Source: Henricia sp. BOLD:AAB3569
Lineage: Eukaryota; Echinodermata; Asteroidea; Spinulosida; Echinasteridae
DNA: 64,000 nucleotides
Direction of reading: 5' to 3'
Assembly (NCBI GenBank): GCA_037783545.1
Contig: JBBELK010000105.1
Coordinates: 1,054,001 to 1,118,000, forward strand
Of this stretch, positions 10,577-21,864 are shown piece after piece (position 1 is the first letter of the stretch; every line of letters starts with the position of its first letter). The translations under genes and the position numbers were made by a program. The notes beneath the pieces were generated by a model, which worked only from the letters and a program-made list of their open reading frames with translations, did no database searches and was not told where the DNA came from.

Positions 10577-10683
10577 GCCAAATTTGTGCCACGAAATACG
10601 CAGCTCCATAGCAAAGGCATGGAGCTGTGTATTTCGTTGCACGAATTTGGTGCGCGCGCATTGCTGACAGGCCTGTGCCTTAA
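10577..10683. mobile_element. Palindromic TTAA element family B, partial copy
   Basis: The hairpin arms GCCAAATTTGTGCCACGAAA and TTTCGTTGCACGAATTTGG flank CTCCATAGCAAAGGCATGGAG. The right arm continues GCGCGCGCATTGCTGAC and ends TGCCTTAA. The outermost left arm is absent. It lies 48 bp after the tRNA-like pair. Confidence 0.8.
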
Positions 10684-12130
10684 GAAAAAACTTATTTGTG
10701 TTAAAAAAATTACAACACATAATGAATACATTCATTAGTTTTTGGAGTAAATTGCAACATCTTTCAGGAAAGGGACCTGCTCAAGATTCCAAAAGATATT
10801 GAAAAGTTTATACTGCAGAAGATAACTTGGGAAAATAATACCCTTCATAAAACCCAATCAGCGTGATGGCGCTCTTTATTTTGTTTATCATTGATGGAAC
10901 TCGAAGCAAGGGGATCATTTACTTAACAGCACTGCCAATTAGGCATTTTATGATGCACTTAATGAATGGGAACAAAATAAATTGAATCTCATAATGTTCA
11001 TCAATTGTCAAGTTATTGTCTTCTCACTATAACCATACTTAAGGGAGTTTATGATCCGGTAAATCTTGTTGCATATTTCCAAAATCAAATAACGGGAAAT
11101 AGGAAACCATTTAGGATATATATTTCCACAAAATACCTTTGTGTAAATGCCACTGGTGCATTTGTTCGTACAATTCCAGAACCATTACTCTGCATGACAA
11201 TTGCTATGCATAACAGCAAGCGGCACGTATAGACCGTGGCCTTGGTCAGACAAGCGTAAAAGAGTCCTTGGCCTTATGACTAATAAATGCTCAGCAATCA
11301 TTGGCTTTATCGCCTCTCCACGAGCTTCTGCCTGTTACGCTGTAAACACAAAAATAATAAAAGAACAGTAACGAAATTTCTGGCTCTCTGTTTACACAGA
11401 CTGCCTGTGATGGATAACAGAACGGATCGTAGCGTTGATTTAAAAAGAAGAGTGGGGGAGAGGGGGGGTATTTTTAGTTTCCGTGCAGACGTATCTGATG
11501 GATTTTGGCTCAGTACCTGCTCTCTAGTTTCAGGTAGATTGGTTGTCGATTAAACCGAGGTATTCACGGCCACCAATTAGTTCCTGCTGTTTTTTCTCCC
11601 CGCTGTTATTTTGTTAGCTGTTGCTAAATCTTCTCACTGATAGAACTTTTAATTATTTATGTTGAGCTTAGAAAGATGGCGCACGTACGCGCATGGCGTG
11701 GGACAGGCAAGCAGACAAATTTATTGACTTTTTGATCTTGGGACAAAACTGATCAATGGAGTGTGTCTCCATGGCGATTACTCATACCTAAACTGGCACT
11801 TGCGGTGTCCATGCTTTTTGTGCCAGTACCGGAATAAATCATTTGCGCATTCGCAAAGGCTTATGGGATTGGATGACGAATATTTCCAGTGAATTGTGCG
11901 TAAACATAAATGTATGAGACAGTGGCCAACCTGGAAACTTAGTCACTCATTTTCATGAAAACCAAAAAGAGTCCAGGTTTCAATTATTTCAGCATATTTT
12001 CTTTGAAACATACCAAGCATACTGACCAACATGTCCCAAAACAGAAACGTGGTAAATGGGTCAAATTCTTGGAATTCCATTTGAAAGCTTGACACACATA
12101 TTGTTGCTGACATTGATCCTGTTCTCACTA
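10684..12130. other. Non-coding DNA, no gene seen
   Basis: No exon or repeat family could be supported. Short open frames around 11005-11550 and 11943-12128 look like chance. Confidence 0.45.
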
Positions 12131-12452
12131 GAGAAATCGTTTCGTTCGACGAAGATAGTTAATCATCGATAGTTAATGAAGCGTGCGTTCATATATCACT
12201 TAACGAAGATCGAACGAAGAGCGACCGCTAACAACTCTTGCTAGGCGCTCGACGCACAACGCGCTTGTGCAACAGGTCCACCAAATCGCTCCGTCGAACA
12301 AAGGGAGCCGTTCACATTACAAATTTGCTTCATCGAATGAAGCGATCTCTTCGTCGAATGATGCTATTTCCTTTATCGAATGAAGCGATTCTAATCATCG
12401 TCGAATGAAGAGGCGTGCATTCACATCAGGAAATCTCTTCGTCGAATCATCG
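12131..12452. repeat. CpG-containing TTCGTCGAATGAAGC-type repeat element
   Basis: The motif TTCGTCGAATGAAGCGAT and close variants (ATCGAATGAAGCGAT, TCGTTCGACGAAGA, TCGAACGAAGAGCG) recur at least eight times in about 320 bp. Many are near-palindromes centred on TTCGWCGAA. The block GTTCATATATCACTTAACG... is the inverted counterpart of CGTTAGTTGATGTGAAC at about 22994, linking this element to the one at 22756-23022. The middle is markedly CpG-richer than the surroundings. It is non-coding and probably a foldback-type transposon. Confidence 0.65.
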
Positions 12453-13840
12453 GGGTCATTGTTTGTCATCCAGTCCTGTGAGCCATTGCGAATGCACACA
12501 AGGTTTATTCATGATTGCTTGTTCTGTTTAAAGGTAGTATACTTGTTCGGTAAACTGTTAAAAACAGCATGATTTCCACTGGTGATTGAAAGCCTAGGTC
12601 GAGAAAACTAAATTTCAGCCATATAGATGCAGTAGGGCCTAATACTTCAGCAAACTTTAAAAAAAATTAAATCCCGGTTTTTTTGGGGGCACTTCAGACA
12701 AAATAATTTCACAGAATGATTAGTACCATTACCATCTTAAAAACAAGTAAGCTTTTAGATAATAATTCAGAATTTTTTTAGAGGGTAATTACCAAACAAG
12801 AAGACAACCTTTAGATGCAAGTTTCTGTGGAGACAACGGCTTAAAAATGTCTTGCTTACATTCTAGTCTCCTTATGTTTGCACTTTGCAAGACTTGTCCA
12901 TCCTTTCTTTTATCCAAGCCCCCACTCTGGCACTAAACCTGTTATCAGTATATATTTGTACTGATATTATCTGGCTATCGGTGTAATCTATCCCATGAAG
13001 CCACACTATTACCCACAGTCCATTGCAGGCATGCTATATATCCCTTCCCCATCCGTCCATTCACTTCACTCCGTACATCACGATAGAGTCTCAAGCCAAG
13101 TTGACTTAATAACAACCCCCAAGTGTAACATGTTTCTGTGTGTGTTGGTAGGGATGTTTGTGTCTGTGCTAACTGTAGATTAGATTAGTTTAACACTGTA
13201 AGCTCCGTGTGCAGGTCCTTTTTTTCCCTCCCCCACTCCCCTCCTGTGTTTTTTCCTCCTTTTCCTGTTACCATCTTTCCCCTCATGTTTCTATTTTGCT
13301 CGTGGCCATGACGGAGGACCAGATAAGATCAAGCACGGAGAGCTTTAAGACAGCTTAGCGCTTGAGATTGGACTCCGATAACAAACGCGCTTGTCTTGCA
13401 CATTATTCCACGTTTGTTTTGCAATTCTTAAAGGTCAGTTCTCGTCGACCTGTCTTTCTTTAAATAATTTGTTCTTTCTTGAGGCATTGTAGCCACCTCG
13501 GTTGAATTGATGTGAATTTGCTCACAGTCTTTGTGTCTGGGTTTACCTAAATCCAAGCTTGAGGCATTGTCTCCTGAATTTTAAGATAGGGGTTAAGATT
13601 CCCTAAGAGAGCAGTGTTATCCTTCCCTCCCCTCCCCTAAGATTTCTGGCTCCACCCACAATGGTAATCTTTTGCAGGTTAAGAACCTTTTGTTTTAATA
13701 TCCAAAGTAAAATAGGATGATGCATGTTCAGCTTTTCCTCTAAAATATCCCATTTTGCCATAGTTAACCTCTGCCAGGTTTGACTCCCAAACATCTACAT
13801 GTAGTGTCTGTTATAGTTCCTTTAACTCCTTAGCCCAACA
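12453..13840. other. Non-coding DNA with pyrimidine-rich tract
   Basis: A TTAAAGG-type terminus occurs at 12528 without a partner end. A strand-asymmetric C/T-rich tract covers about 13217-13300. No coding exon was recognised. Confidence 0.4.
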
Positions 13841-14134
13841 ACTATGGATGCTAGGATAGGGCGACAATATGTGTGTAAAAAAGCTATATTAGGGCGACAC
13901 GCTCAATAGGGCGACATTTTGGTGCCGCCCTAATATTTTTGAGATTAAAAATCTTTTTGTTTACGTCAAAAACCATTTTTATTAGGACTAGAACTGTTTC
14001 TCTTTGGTGTGGAACCAGTTTTGGAAGCTTTGGGTAAAAAAATAAGGTGTCATTTTGAGTGGTTCTTGCCGAAATTTCGGTGGTCCCCGGGGAGAGGCTT
14101 CCCGAAATGTCGCCCTATTGCGGCATCCAGAGTT
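13841..14134 (+). mobile_element. AATAGGGCGAC TIR element, copy 1
   Basis: The ends are imperfect inverted repeats of about 25 bp: ACTATGGATGCTAGGATAGG(GCGAC) on the left and (GTC)GCCCTATTGCGGCATCC on the right. Inside are further TATTAGGGCGACAC and GCCGCCCTAATA blocks that can fold on each other, then GGTAAAAAAATAAGGTGTCA and CCGAAATTTCGGTGG. A diverged copy in reverse orientation fills 56222-56535. It is non-coding, with no clear target-site duplication. Confidence 0.85.
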
Positions 14135-14270
14135 CTTACAATAAGAATGTTATTGCTTTCTTACTAGGTCTGGTACCTCCTCCCTCCCCCTAAGTACCCC
14201 CACTGAAAACTGTCTACCCCCTCAACTTAATTGGATCCATGTTCATTTCAGAGTTTTTGTCTAGTGTTTT

Positions 14271-14580
14271 ACTTGATTTAAATATATGACATGGGGCCGA
14301 TTTCACAAAGCGCTAAGACGCATCTTAGAAAGGGTCACTCTTCTTATCTTGGGACATTGGTATGGAATTAGGATGCATTGAACTCGTCTCAACATTTGTG
14401 AAATCAGTCCTAGGTCTCTGTGGTTAGTTGATATTTTGTACTAACTGGCAAGACTTGTTACTTGATGTAAATACGTAACCATGGGCCGATTTCACAAAGC
14501 GCTAAGACGCATCTTAGGAAGGGTCACTCTTCTTATCTTGGGACATTGGTATGGAATTAGGATGCATTGAACTTATCTTT
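14271..14580. repeat. TIR-type repeat, tandemly duplicated at period 189
   Basis: The segment from 14271 is repeated from 14460. Both copies contain GCCGATTTCACAAAGCGC, then TAAGACGCATCTTA and GGGACATTGGTATGG, with few differences. In the first copy 14294-14412 is bounded by GGGCCGATTTCACAAA and TTTGTGAAATCAGTCC, which are inverted repeats matching at 14 of 16 positions. The second copy lacks its right end. The likely history is a MITE plus its flank, duplicated in tandem and then truncated. Confidence 0.8.
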
Positions 14581-15355
14581 CCTGGCTCTATATGCGTGCC
14601 TTTTATCTTTTCTCTGTCGTCTAATAATTTAAAACATCCCGCTAATATTCTCCCGTCATCTCATACCCAGCTTGTGTGGGGGTTGCGGCGAGTGCATAAT
14701 TTCTCCCAATGTTTATAGGCATGTCTGGGTACGTGTAATTTAAGTTGGTTTAATCCAAGTTCCATTACCAAGCACAACGTGTTGACATGTCGGCTGTTTG
14801 GCAAGCTGATTTGACAGCCCTCCCGTGACGTCAGGGACGTAAGACGAAAATAGCCGGAGTTGAAAGCTACGCTGTCTCTCTGCATTTCCTTAGGGCCTTA
14901 TCAAGTGTGAAATGTCTTGTGTTTTGTCCCTTGAATTTCTTTTTTCCCCATCTTTTCATGCATACCAAATTGATAGAACATGCTTGTAGCATATATGCTG
15001 AATTCAGACCCGTGAAAATTGTAGTCGGACATAATATTTTGTTTCATGTATGGAAGTACTTTTTAGTGGAAGAAAAATGAAAACCAGCTGCGATTATGGT
15101 GAAGCTCATTTGACTTTAATTAGGTTCTTGTAAGATTTTTGTTTGTAAATTAAAAAAAAAAAACATCAAGCTTGTTAGAAGCATTTGGTATTGCTGTGGA
15201 TGATAAAGATGGCACTGCTATATACAAACCGTATTATTATTATTTAGTGATTCAGATGTTTCACAGAAAAGTACTCCATCAGGAATTTGGCCTGATGTGG
15301 TCATTTTCCCACTCTTTGGTCAATCCTGTTCACTGATGATAAAATTAAACGTCTG
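14581..15355. other. Non-coding DNA, no gene seen
   Basis: Nothing supportable. An A-tract of 12 at about 15150 and a TAT microsatellite at about 15230 are the only low-complexity features. Confidence 0.45.
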
Positions 15356-15525
15356 TTACAAGTCCTTCACAAGTTCATCACAGGTCCATCAACAAGAAAC
15401 AAAGGATGAACATGCACAACAGAATGCCTTTGTTGGAGTTCATTTGAATAGCTTGTGACTTGAATTAAAACCCAGGGACTTGTGGTGGACTTGTGAAGGC
15501 TTGTGAGGACTTGTGATGGACTCGA
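15356..15525. repeat. Inverted-repeat form of the GGACTTGTGA repeat
   Basis: The left arm (15356-15392: ACAAGTCCTTCACAAGTTC, ATCACAGGTCCATC) is the imperfect reverse complement of the right arm (15480-15525: GTGGACTTGTGAAGGCTTG, GGACTTGTGATGGAC). The loop is about 85 bp and holds another weak inverted pair (AACAAAGGATGAAC / TTTGTTGGAGTTC). The sequence at 911-1096 is the same motif without the opposing arm. It is probably an old foldback or MITE. Confidence 0.6.
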
Positions 15526-16627
15526 CTACAACTCTACTGCTGCAGTCTTTTTTGGTACTTTATAAGAATGTGAACTTTGGACGTAGAAATTGACACGATC
15601 TCTGCCTCCATTTTAACCAGCTTGCGTTGCTGTACTAATTCTAAACGTTGCCCACACTTGCCCTTCCCAATCAGTCCTTAGACCTCGGCCAAACCCCCCT
15701 ATCATTGCCGATTCCCTCTGTTTGTTTGAGTAACATGTTCTCCACTGTGTGTCTTCACCACGCGACATTACCAAGAGGGCATTATTACATCCCCGCGGCA
15801 ACCTAGATCAGGTATCTTGCCTGGTCTGGCAGGATTGTGGAACCGAGTAGGTGTTGCCAGGGTAACATCATTTAATTCACTATCAGCATGCAAAGCATGG
15901 GACAGTTATCGCCATTTGATCATGGGACTCTTAACGTTCAGACGGGCAGGTGGCTTGATCAAATTCATTCTCAAATAGGAGTGTTTGGGGTGCCAATATA
16001 CGAGCCTAATTTAAGAAGAAGAAAAAATTGTCTTCCCGCTTTTCACATAAATTGTAAAAATTCCTGCGTGATTCATCTAAGTTTTTGACATTCAATATAT
16101 AGCATGTCATGAGGCGATTTGTAAAAACATAAAAAGCAAGTAATGTTTCTAGAAATATTTGCGTAGTATCAGCTAACACATTAACACTTGTAGCCTATCT
16201 GATATCACAGATATATCAGATACTAGCTGACAGACTTGTTATATCATGCAGATACTACAAGCCCCTTGACAAAGCGCAATTAATACAGCACTATAAGAAT
16301 ACATTTGAAGAGTATATAATCCCAAAAGTTTTGGGGTTTTGTGCTTTATAAAACTAAACTAATGAGCAGATATATTTTTTAGGTATGACTTGGTTGAGAG
16401 ATCACACTTTTTAAATAAAATGAGAAAGTCATATTTCATATCCTATTTGGAGGTAATTTTACCATCTTTTGGCCATGTTTTGCAAATAAGACATTGGGAT
16501 ATTAAGTAAAAAATGCTGTCTTAAAGTAGATGTGAACGAAAAGCGGTTTGTGTGTGTTGGAGAATCAAGCTGGTGTGGTGCAACTTTTCTTGCCTTCCAA
16601 CTCTATTGGCCCTGGTTTGAATCCTGT
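15526..16627. other. Non-coding DNA, no gene seen
   Basis: No exon or repeat family was recognised. The final 100 bp (GGTTTGAATCC at about 16615) includes a B-box-like motif directly upstream of the minisatellite, possibly a SINE remnant. Confidence 0.4.
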
Positions 16628-16856
16628 TATGGCTATAGTTATGGCTATAGTTATGGCTATAGTTATGGCTATATTTATGGCTATAGTTATGGCTATAGTT
16701 ATGGCTATAGTTATGGCTATAGTTATGGCTATAGTTATGGCTATAGTTATGGCTATAGTTATGGCTATAGTTATGGCTATAGTTATGGCTATAGTTATGG
16801 CTATAGTTATGGCTATAGTTATGGCTATAGTTATGGCTATAGTTATGGCTATAGTG
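16628..16856. repeat. 12-bp minisatellite TATGGCTATAGT, about 19 copies
   Basis: An almost perfect array of TATGGCTATAGT has one T-for-G variant at about 16672. Because the unit is a multiple of three and lacks stops, long open frames run through it (repeating YGYS and MAIV). These are artefacts of the repeat and not evidence of a gene. The near-perfect array suggests recent expansion or length polymorphism. Confidence 0.97.
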
Positions 16857-16954
16857 TATGTTTTGGGTTTTCAGTCCCTACTACACTCCATGGGTTTTCT
16901 TTATAATATGCTATTAAAGGGGCTCTCCTTCCTTCGCTGGTTTCTTCAGGCTTT

Positions 16955-17190
16955 GAGTCTTTCCACGGTAAAGGTGGCATTTTGGCAACACAGACCATAT
17001 TTTCCAGAAAATACCTTTGTCTGGTCTCAAAATAAAAGAAATAAGTTTCAGTTGTTCTGAAGAGATAACTTGGGCCCAAAAAGGGTTACAAATAGTGTGA
17101 CTACATGCCTTTCTAGAAAACCCTGTGTACAAATTTCCAATATACGCTCGTAACCGGGACGGCCTAAAATGTAACACAAGTTCAGTAGTG
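16955..17190 (+). mobile_element. Foldback element family A, single-arm copy
   Basis: It starts GAGTCTTTCCACGGTAAAGG and follows the complete copy at 62812-63238 closely through CAGACCATATTTTCCAG, CTTTGTCTGGTCTC, AGTTGTTCTGAAGAGATAAC, TACAAATTTCCAATATACGC and the loop edge CTAAAATGTAACACAAG. The second arm is absent, so this copy cannot fold on itself. Confidence 0.85.
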
Positions 17191-18017
17191 AAACCTGCAG
17201 TTGTGGAAAATGTGTAAACAAAACCCAGGAAATTAGTTCAAATAAAGGCAAGAGGATGCATAATTGTAGATGTGTTAGGAGTTTGTGTAGTCATGGTTAC
17301 ACTTCTGTTTGTTTATCTTCCCCGTCTTCCCGTTTTTCTTTTCATTTTAATTTGCAGTCCAGCTGAGGCAGCCATGGTTTAATCACGAGACACACATGGC
17401 CTTATTAGTGTGTTCATAACGACAACTCGCATGTTACAAACAACAGACGGGCAGAAGTGTTAGCTCTGTCTAATGCACACATCCCGTCGGGTTCATGTTT
17501 CACCGGCGTAACTTCTAGAGAAAAAGAGAGAGCTCAAGCAATTACCAAGCCCTGCATTTATTCAAAAGGGGGTTCCATTACATAGGCCGTCAGAATGGAC
17601 TAGTTTTTGCTGCAAAGACCCCCACCCTTGTGGAATGAATTCTCCTTTTATAGACACCTTTTATGTGACTACAATTTCCAGTTTATCACCACTGTTTAGT
17701 TTACATTTTGCCCCGTAATTTTGGCAGTAAAACGGAGAAGAGTTGATCTTGCACATAGTTGACATGGAAACAAGAAAGTAAAGAGTAAAGTCCAGGCGTG
17801 ATTGTTTTGGGTGCATGGGCTGTGAAATGTCCTGTGTTTGTTGTAGATCTTCTGAAGATGTGTCTTGAATGAGCACTGTTCTGAGTGGTTCGATCGAGTA
17901 ATTGAACTTGCAGCCTCCTGTCAAAAAATCAGTGGGTCCTGCATGGTTTTCAGCCCAGCTGTGGTACTCTTTGCTCTGAATTAAACACTTAACCACATTT
18001 TGCTCAATCCTTCGGAT
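17191..18017. other. Non-coding DNA, no gene seen
   Basis: A 111-codon minus-strand open frame (17996-17661) has a mixed composition but no splice context and no recognisable domain. It may be chance. Confidence 0.4.
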
Positions 18018-18345
18018 GGGAGCACTTGTGGTCTAGTGGGTATGAAGCGGGACTCCCAATCAAAGGTTGTGGGTTCAAGCCCCATTATGACCAGCGTGTC
18101 TGTGTCCCTAGGCAAGGCACTTAATCCCAGTTGCCTTGTCAACCTAAGCAATATTTGGGAAGGGGAATGCCACAATCTAACCGCTAAGTGCGGGTTGTGC
18201 GCCTGACCAGCAGCCACCTATAGTTGAATTGAAATGGTTCTGGTGATTCCCTGATGGCAGCGGTAATAATGGCAACAGCGCCAGGAGCACCCTGCAGGAT
18301 GGACATGTGCGCTATATATAAGAATCCACCATATATTATTATATA
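18018..18345 (+). mobile_element. tRNA-derived SINE, second family
   Basis: The head has an A-box-like TGGTCTAGTGGGTATG and a B-box GGGTTCAAGCCCC. It is followed by TGTCCCTAGGCAAGGCACTT, a body with GGTTGTGCGCCTGACCAGC and CCCTGATGGCAGCGGTAAT, and the 3' end GTGCGCTATATATAAGAATCC with an ATT/AT-rich tail. The head architecture is like the 6963 SINE but the body differs, so two SINE families are present. A target-site duplication was not clear. Confidence 0.88.
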
Positions 18346-19640
18346 GAGCCAATGTCCAGTGTCTTGTGTATTGCTTTGAGGATCTCAAAGCTTTCATTCT
18401 TGAGAATAGTGGACTTCCCCGATGTTTCTTTTTCAGCAGTTTTTAAAGGCGATGAACATCTTAATGTTTAAGTCATTCATCATTGTAAGGTTCAGATAGA
18501 TTCTAGCACCATAGATTCTAGATAGATTCTAGATTCAGATAATTTCAGATAGATTCTAGCGCCATATAAGACATAAATAAATGCAAAATTTTCTGGGAAT
18601 GCTTTCCAGTTCAGATTTTTCTTTTTTGGACAGAATTTCTTAGGAAGCTTATTTTGAAATACTTTGTTATTTTAGCTTTGTTTAAAGTAGTGAAAATACA
18701 TTTACTAAATTGTTCTTTTTTTCTAGACAGAATGTTTCACAAACTACTCGGCAGCTCTTTCTGAAATGCTTTCTGCCAAGCTGTATTCCTATTTTGACAT
18801 TGTTTAAAGCAGTGAATTTACTACAAGGAAGTCTGTTTTGACACAATGTTCTCATCTTGCCAGTTGGATTCTCAACGTACGCGGACTTCAGTCCATGTAC
18901 TACACCAGGTGCTGGAATGGACATTAATTAGCTGTCAAATCCTTTTCATCACGGCAATTTCTCTGTCTGACAAATAATCATTGCGATGAATTCTTTTCAT
19001 CCTTCATCCATTTGAGGAGTCCTGGAATAGTCCTAGACTGGGCTTAGCCACGTTTAGCTTCTAAATCATTAGTCTAGGAGTTAGAGATGTTGTTTAAAGG
19101 CAGACAGTCGGGTTTAAGAACCCCCTTCTCCCAGCCTCCCAAGGGGGATTATTGTTACCCCAAGGAGCAGTTCCTCAAATGAATTATTTACTAAGTTTCC
19201 CAATTATTTATAAAGTTCTAAATCTTCCGTAGATGCGCTTCGGTAGAATCCAAGGCCTTTTATTTAATTGGTTCTCCTGATTTTTTTCTCTCCCTCGATC
19301 AGTAATGTTGTGATTTTGTTTGATTTTTCATATTACGTCCCTGAATCGAGCTTTATCCAAATTTGGCGGCAAAATATCCACTGTATATCCTTGGAGTTTT
19401 CTTAGAAGGTTATTTACAGTGGGAAGTGCAGGACATTGACTTCTGGTGGTGAATATTTTAATGTGAACTATTCAAATGTATTTATGGATGCACCATTTAC
19501 TCTGATAGATGCAATTGGGAAGTAATATTTTGCCTGTTTTTTTTTCCTTTCCATCAAGGACATTTATGAAACACTTGCTCAGTCCATATCTCAAGAAAAC
19601 TAACTCAAATGTCGAGTTGGAGGTAGAATACAAGATTGGT
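18346..19640. other. Non-coding DNA with short direct repeats
   Basis: CAGATAGATTCTAG-like units recur irregularly at 18490-18560. A diverged duplication with a period near 118 bp spans about 18625-18860 (GACAGAAT..., GTTTAAAGTAGTGAA versus GTTTAAAGCAGTGAA). A TTAAAGGCAG terminus occurs at 19094 without a partner. Confidence 0.4.
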
Positions 19641-19990
19641 ATCTCGAGGAATCAGAAATGTTCACAGATTTTCACATAACTTACACAATATAAACACCAT
19701 GATGGTAGAAAACTTCCCCTGAAATGGTTTTGTCTGAAGTTCTATAGTCTTTGAGAAATGAGCAAAACAATTATTTTTCGTCTTGCGAGACGTAAATTCA
19801 TTTCGCCCTAAAACCACCTCGCCCTGGACCCACTAGCTTCGCTCTGAAGCACTTCACCCAAAGGCCATTTCGCCCCAAAATCACTTCTTCCAAACACTAC
19901 CTCGCCCAAATGCCACTAAGCCCCAAAACAACTTCGTGCACAGGCCTTGGTTCAGGACAAAGTGGTTTTGGGGTAAAGGGACTGTAAACC
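19641..19990. mobile_element. TTCGCCC/AAAACCAC composite element, copy 1
   Basis: The left half (TCAGAAATGTTCACAGATTT, ACTTACACAATATAAACA, TAGTCTTTGAGAAATGAGC, TCTTGCGAGACG) is shared with 28519-28873. The right half is an irregular array of TTCGCCCAAAACCACT-like units that then reverses to AAAGTGGTTTTGGGG. That end can fold back on the array. It is non-coding. Confidence 0.8.
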
Positions 19991-20042
19991 AAAGGGACTG
20001 TTATGACACATGCATTTTTATTGTAAGACAAAATTATTCTAT

Positions 20043-20112
20043 CATGATGTCTTAGTTAAGACGTCTTAGGAGTTGAGACATCTTAACTTTCTGTATTGCA
20101 ATCCACCCCTGA
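20043..20112. mobile_element. Right-end fragment of the CAGGGGT TIR element
   Basis: TTAAGACGTCTTAGGAGT, GAGACATCTTAACTTTCT and TTGCAATCCACCCCTGA match the right half of the element at 31664-31844. The left terminus was not found. Confidence 0.75.
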
Positions 20113-21225
20113 TTGTTTCAACTTCAACCTTATTCATCAGCATTTTTTGCAGGGACTTATAAAACATGATGGAATTATTCCACACTTCTGTTGTTTCCAC
20201 TCAACATTCATTTCTGAGCATTGCATTTGAAACATTTTCTTAAAAACCCAATCCTTATTTTGGAAAAAGTATAGTAATGGGAAGGAGAAATTACCTAATG
20301 CCGTCTCGGAATCTCTCATTGACAACTAAATTGTTCTGCCGGGTTCACCCACATTCCACATTCCTCATAGCCCAGTGGCATCTTTCGCAAAAGGTCAAAT
20401 AATTACTTAATTAACAGTCAGACGTGGTATCTTTTGATTCACACGATTTGAGCGTGCTTCTCTCGGGTTGCTATCGATCACAGATCAGCTGCTCGCTGCT
20501 AGCTATAACGGTAACGCGGACCAAAGTGCATACACGGTAGTCATCAAAATTGTAGCGTGCAATTCCCATACTTCCTCCACCTCCCCCCACCTCCCACCCC
20601 CCCCCTCTCACCCTTAAACATGAAAAAAGCGAGCCTAATAAAATTGCAATTTAGCCACGCCGCTGATAATTGTCAGTGGCGTGCACGCACGCATATTCCC
20701 ACTTAGGGAAGTTAGTAGTGAGGTACACACGAGGAATGCTAGGGGGTTCTAGAAGAAACCCCCCTTCCTTGAAGAAAGCCGTAGTGAGTGGCCGACCTGA
20801 ACAAAAGATCTCTTGGGGAAACTTCTCGGCTGCACTTCACCTATTTTCAGAATGCAGCGTTCCGTCTTTCTTCCTCAGTTCAGTGCCATCTATTGACCAA
20901 TCAATGATGCCCACGTCTTGGGGGCATTGGGCTACTAAATGCAGACCATCCCCCCTGGGTCATCTTTTTGGTGCTGTTGTCATGACAACAGATGGATTGA
21001 AGTGTTAATGCCGGTTCCGACACTTGTCCGGAAGAGCTGGGAAGGCTTCGTGAAAAGGACATGTTCTCGGTTAAGTCATATCCTCGATCTCAAGATTAAC
21101 AAAAAGAAGATGTGTTTTGTAAAAGCAGCTAGTAGCTTTTACATAAATGAATGGTTTCATTTGTTGAAAGAAGAATGTTTTATTTCTATTTGTTTTTTGC
21201 GAGTGTGTGAAAACACCTTTTTGCA
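20113..21225. other. Non-coding DNA, no gene seen
   Basis: A C-rich tract lies at about 20577-20612. A plus-strand 112-codon open frame at 20670-21008 is GC-richer than its surroundings but has no recognised domain. Confidence 0.4.
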
Positions 21226-21253
21226 CCCCCCCCCCCCCCCACCCCCACCCCCA
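21226..21253. repeat. Poly-C tract
   Basis: C-run of 15 followed by ACCCCCACCCCC. It can form G-quadruplex or i-motif structures, and read length here may be unreliable in assemblies. Confidence 0.95.
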
Positions 21254-21806
21254 AAGTTATGAATGATTAATTATGGAATGTCTTTTGGGCTAAAAATTGT
21301 CTCTTGCATTTTAAAAAAAATAGGTCCTTTTTATTTTTTATTTTCATTGTTATTTCTGAAAACCAGATTTCGTCCTTATATAACATAGCTTGCAATTTCA
21401 CAAAAGATTGTAGTCTTATTTAAGCATTTGGGTGGAAAAAATTTAAAAACTAATAATGCCGTGAATGGGCGATGTCTTTTTGTGTCCAATACCACACTCT
21501 AAATGTCATCCCTCAGATTTTTCTTGCAGCAAAAACGCAGATTATTGCTGCAATTATGGCAGCAACACGAAAGACATGCATCATGCCTTGAAGCAAGACG
21601 CCTTAATTTTTGTCCGCAGAGCCAGGTACCTTTCTCCCCCCAATTTCAGCTCAAGTCGTGTGAATTTAATAGTGGCACAGCTTTTTAGTAGTAATCTTTG
21701 TCACATTGTTCTTGGAATTTAAATTACTTTCTTTATTTTAAAAAAATCACTCTAGATGAAGGCCAGATTGATAATTTGTACAATACAGATTGTACAATAA
21801 GTGCCA
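21254..21806. other. Non-coding DNA, no gene seen
   Basis: Short open frames at 21465-21722 overlap in two frames. No coding evidence. Confidence 0.4.
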
Positions 21807-21864
21807 CCCCCCCCCCCCCCCCCCCCCCACCCCCCCCCCCTCCCCTCCCTCCCCCTCTCCCCTT
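21807..21864. repeat. Long poly-C / C-rich tract
   Basis: About 22 consecutive C, then an A, more C and a CCCTCC tail. It is a simple repeat with strong strand asymmetry, and the second long C-run within 600 bp. Confidence 0.95.

Noticed and set aside
16532-17060. Two plus-strand frames of 124 and 170 codons with YGYS and MAIV repeats
   Set aside because: Both are translations of the 12-bp minisatellite in two frames, running into a foldback element.
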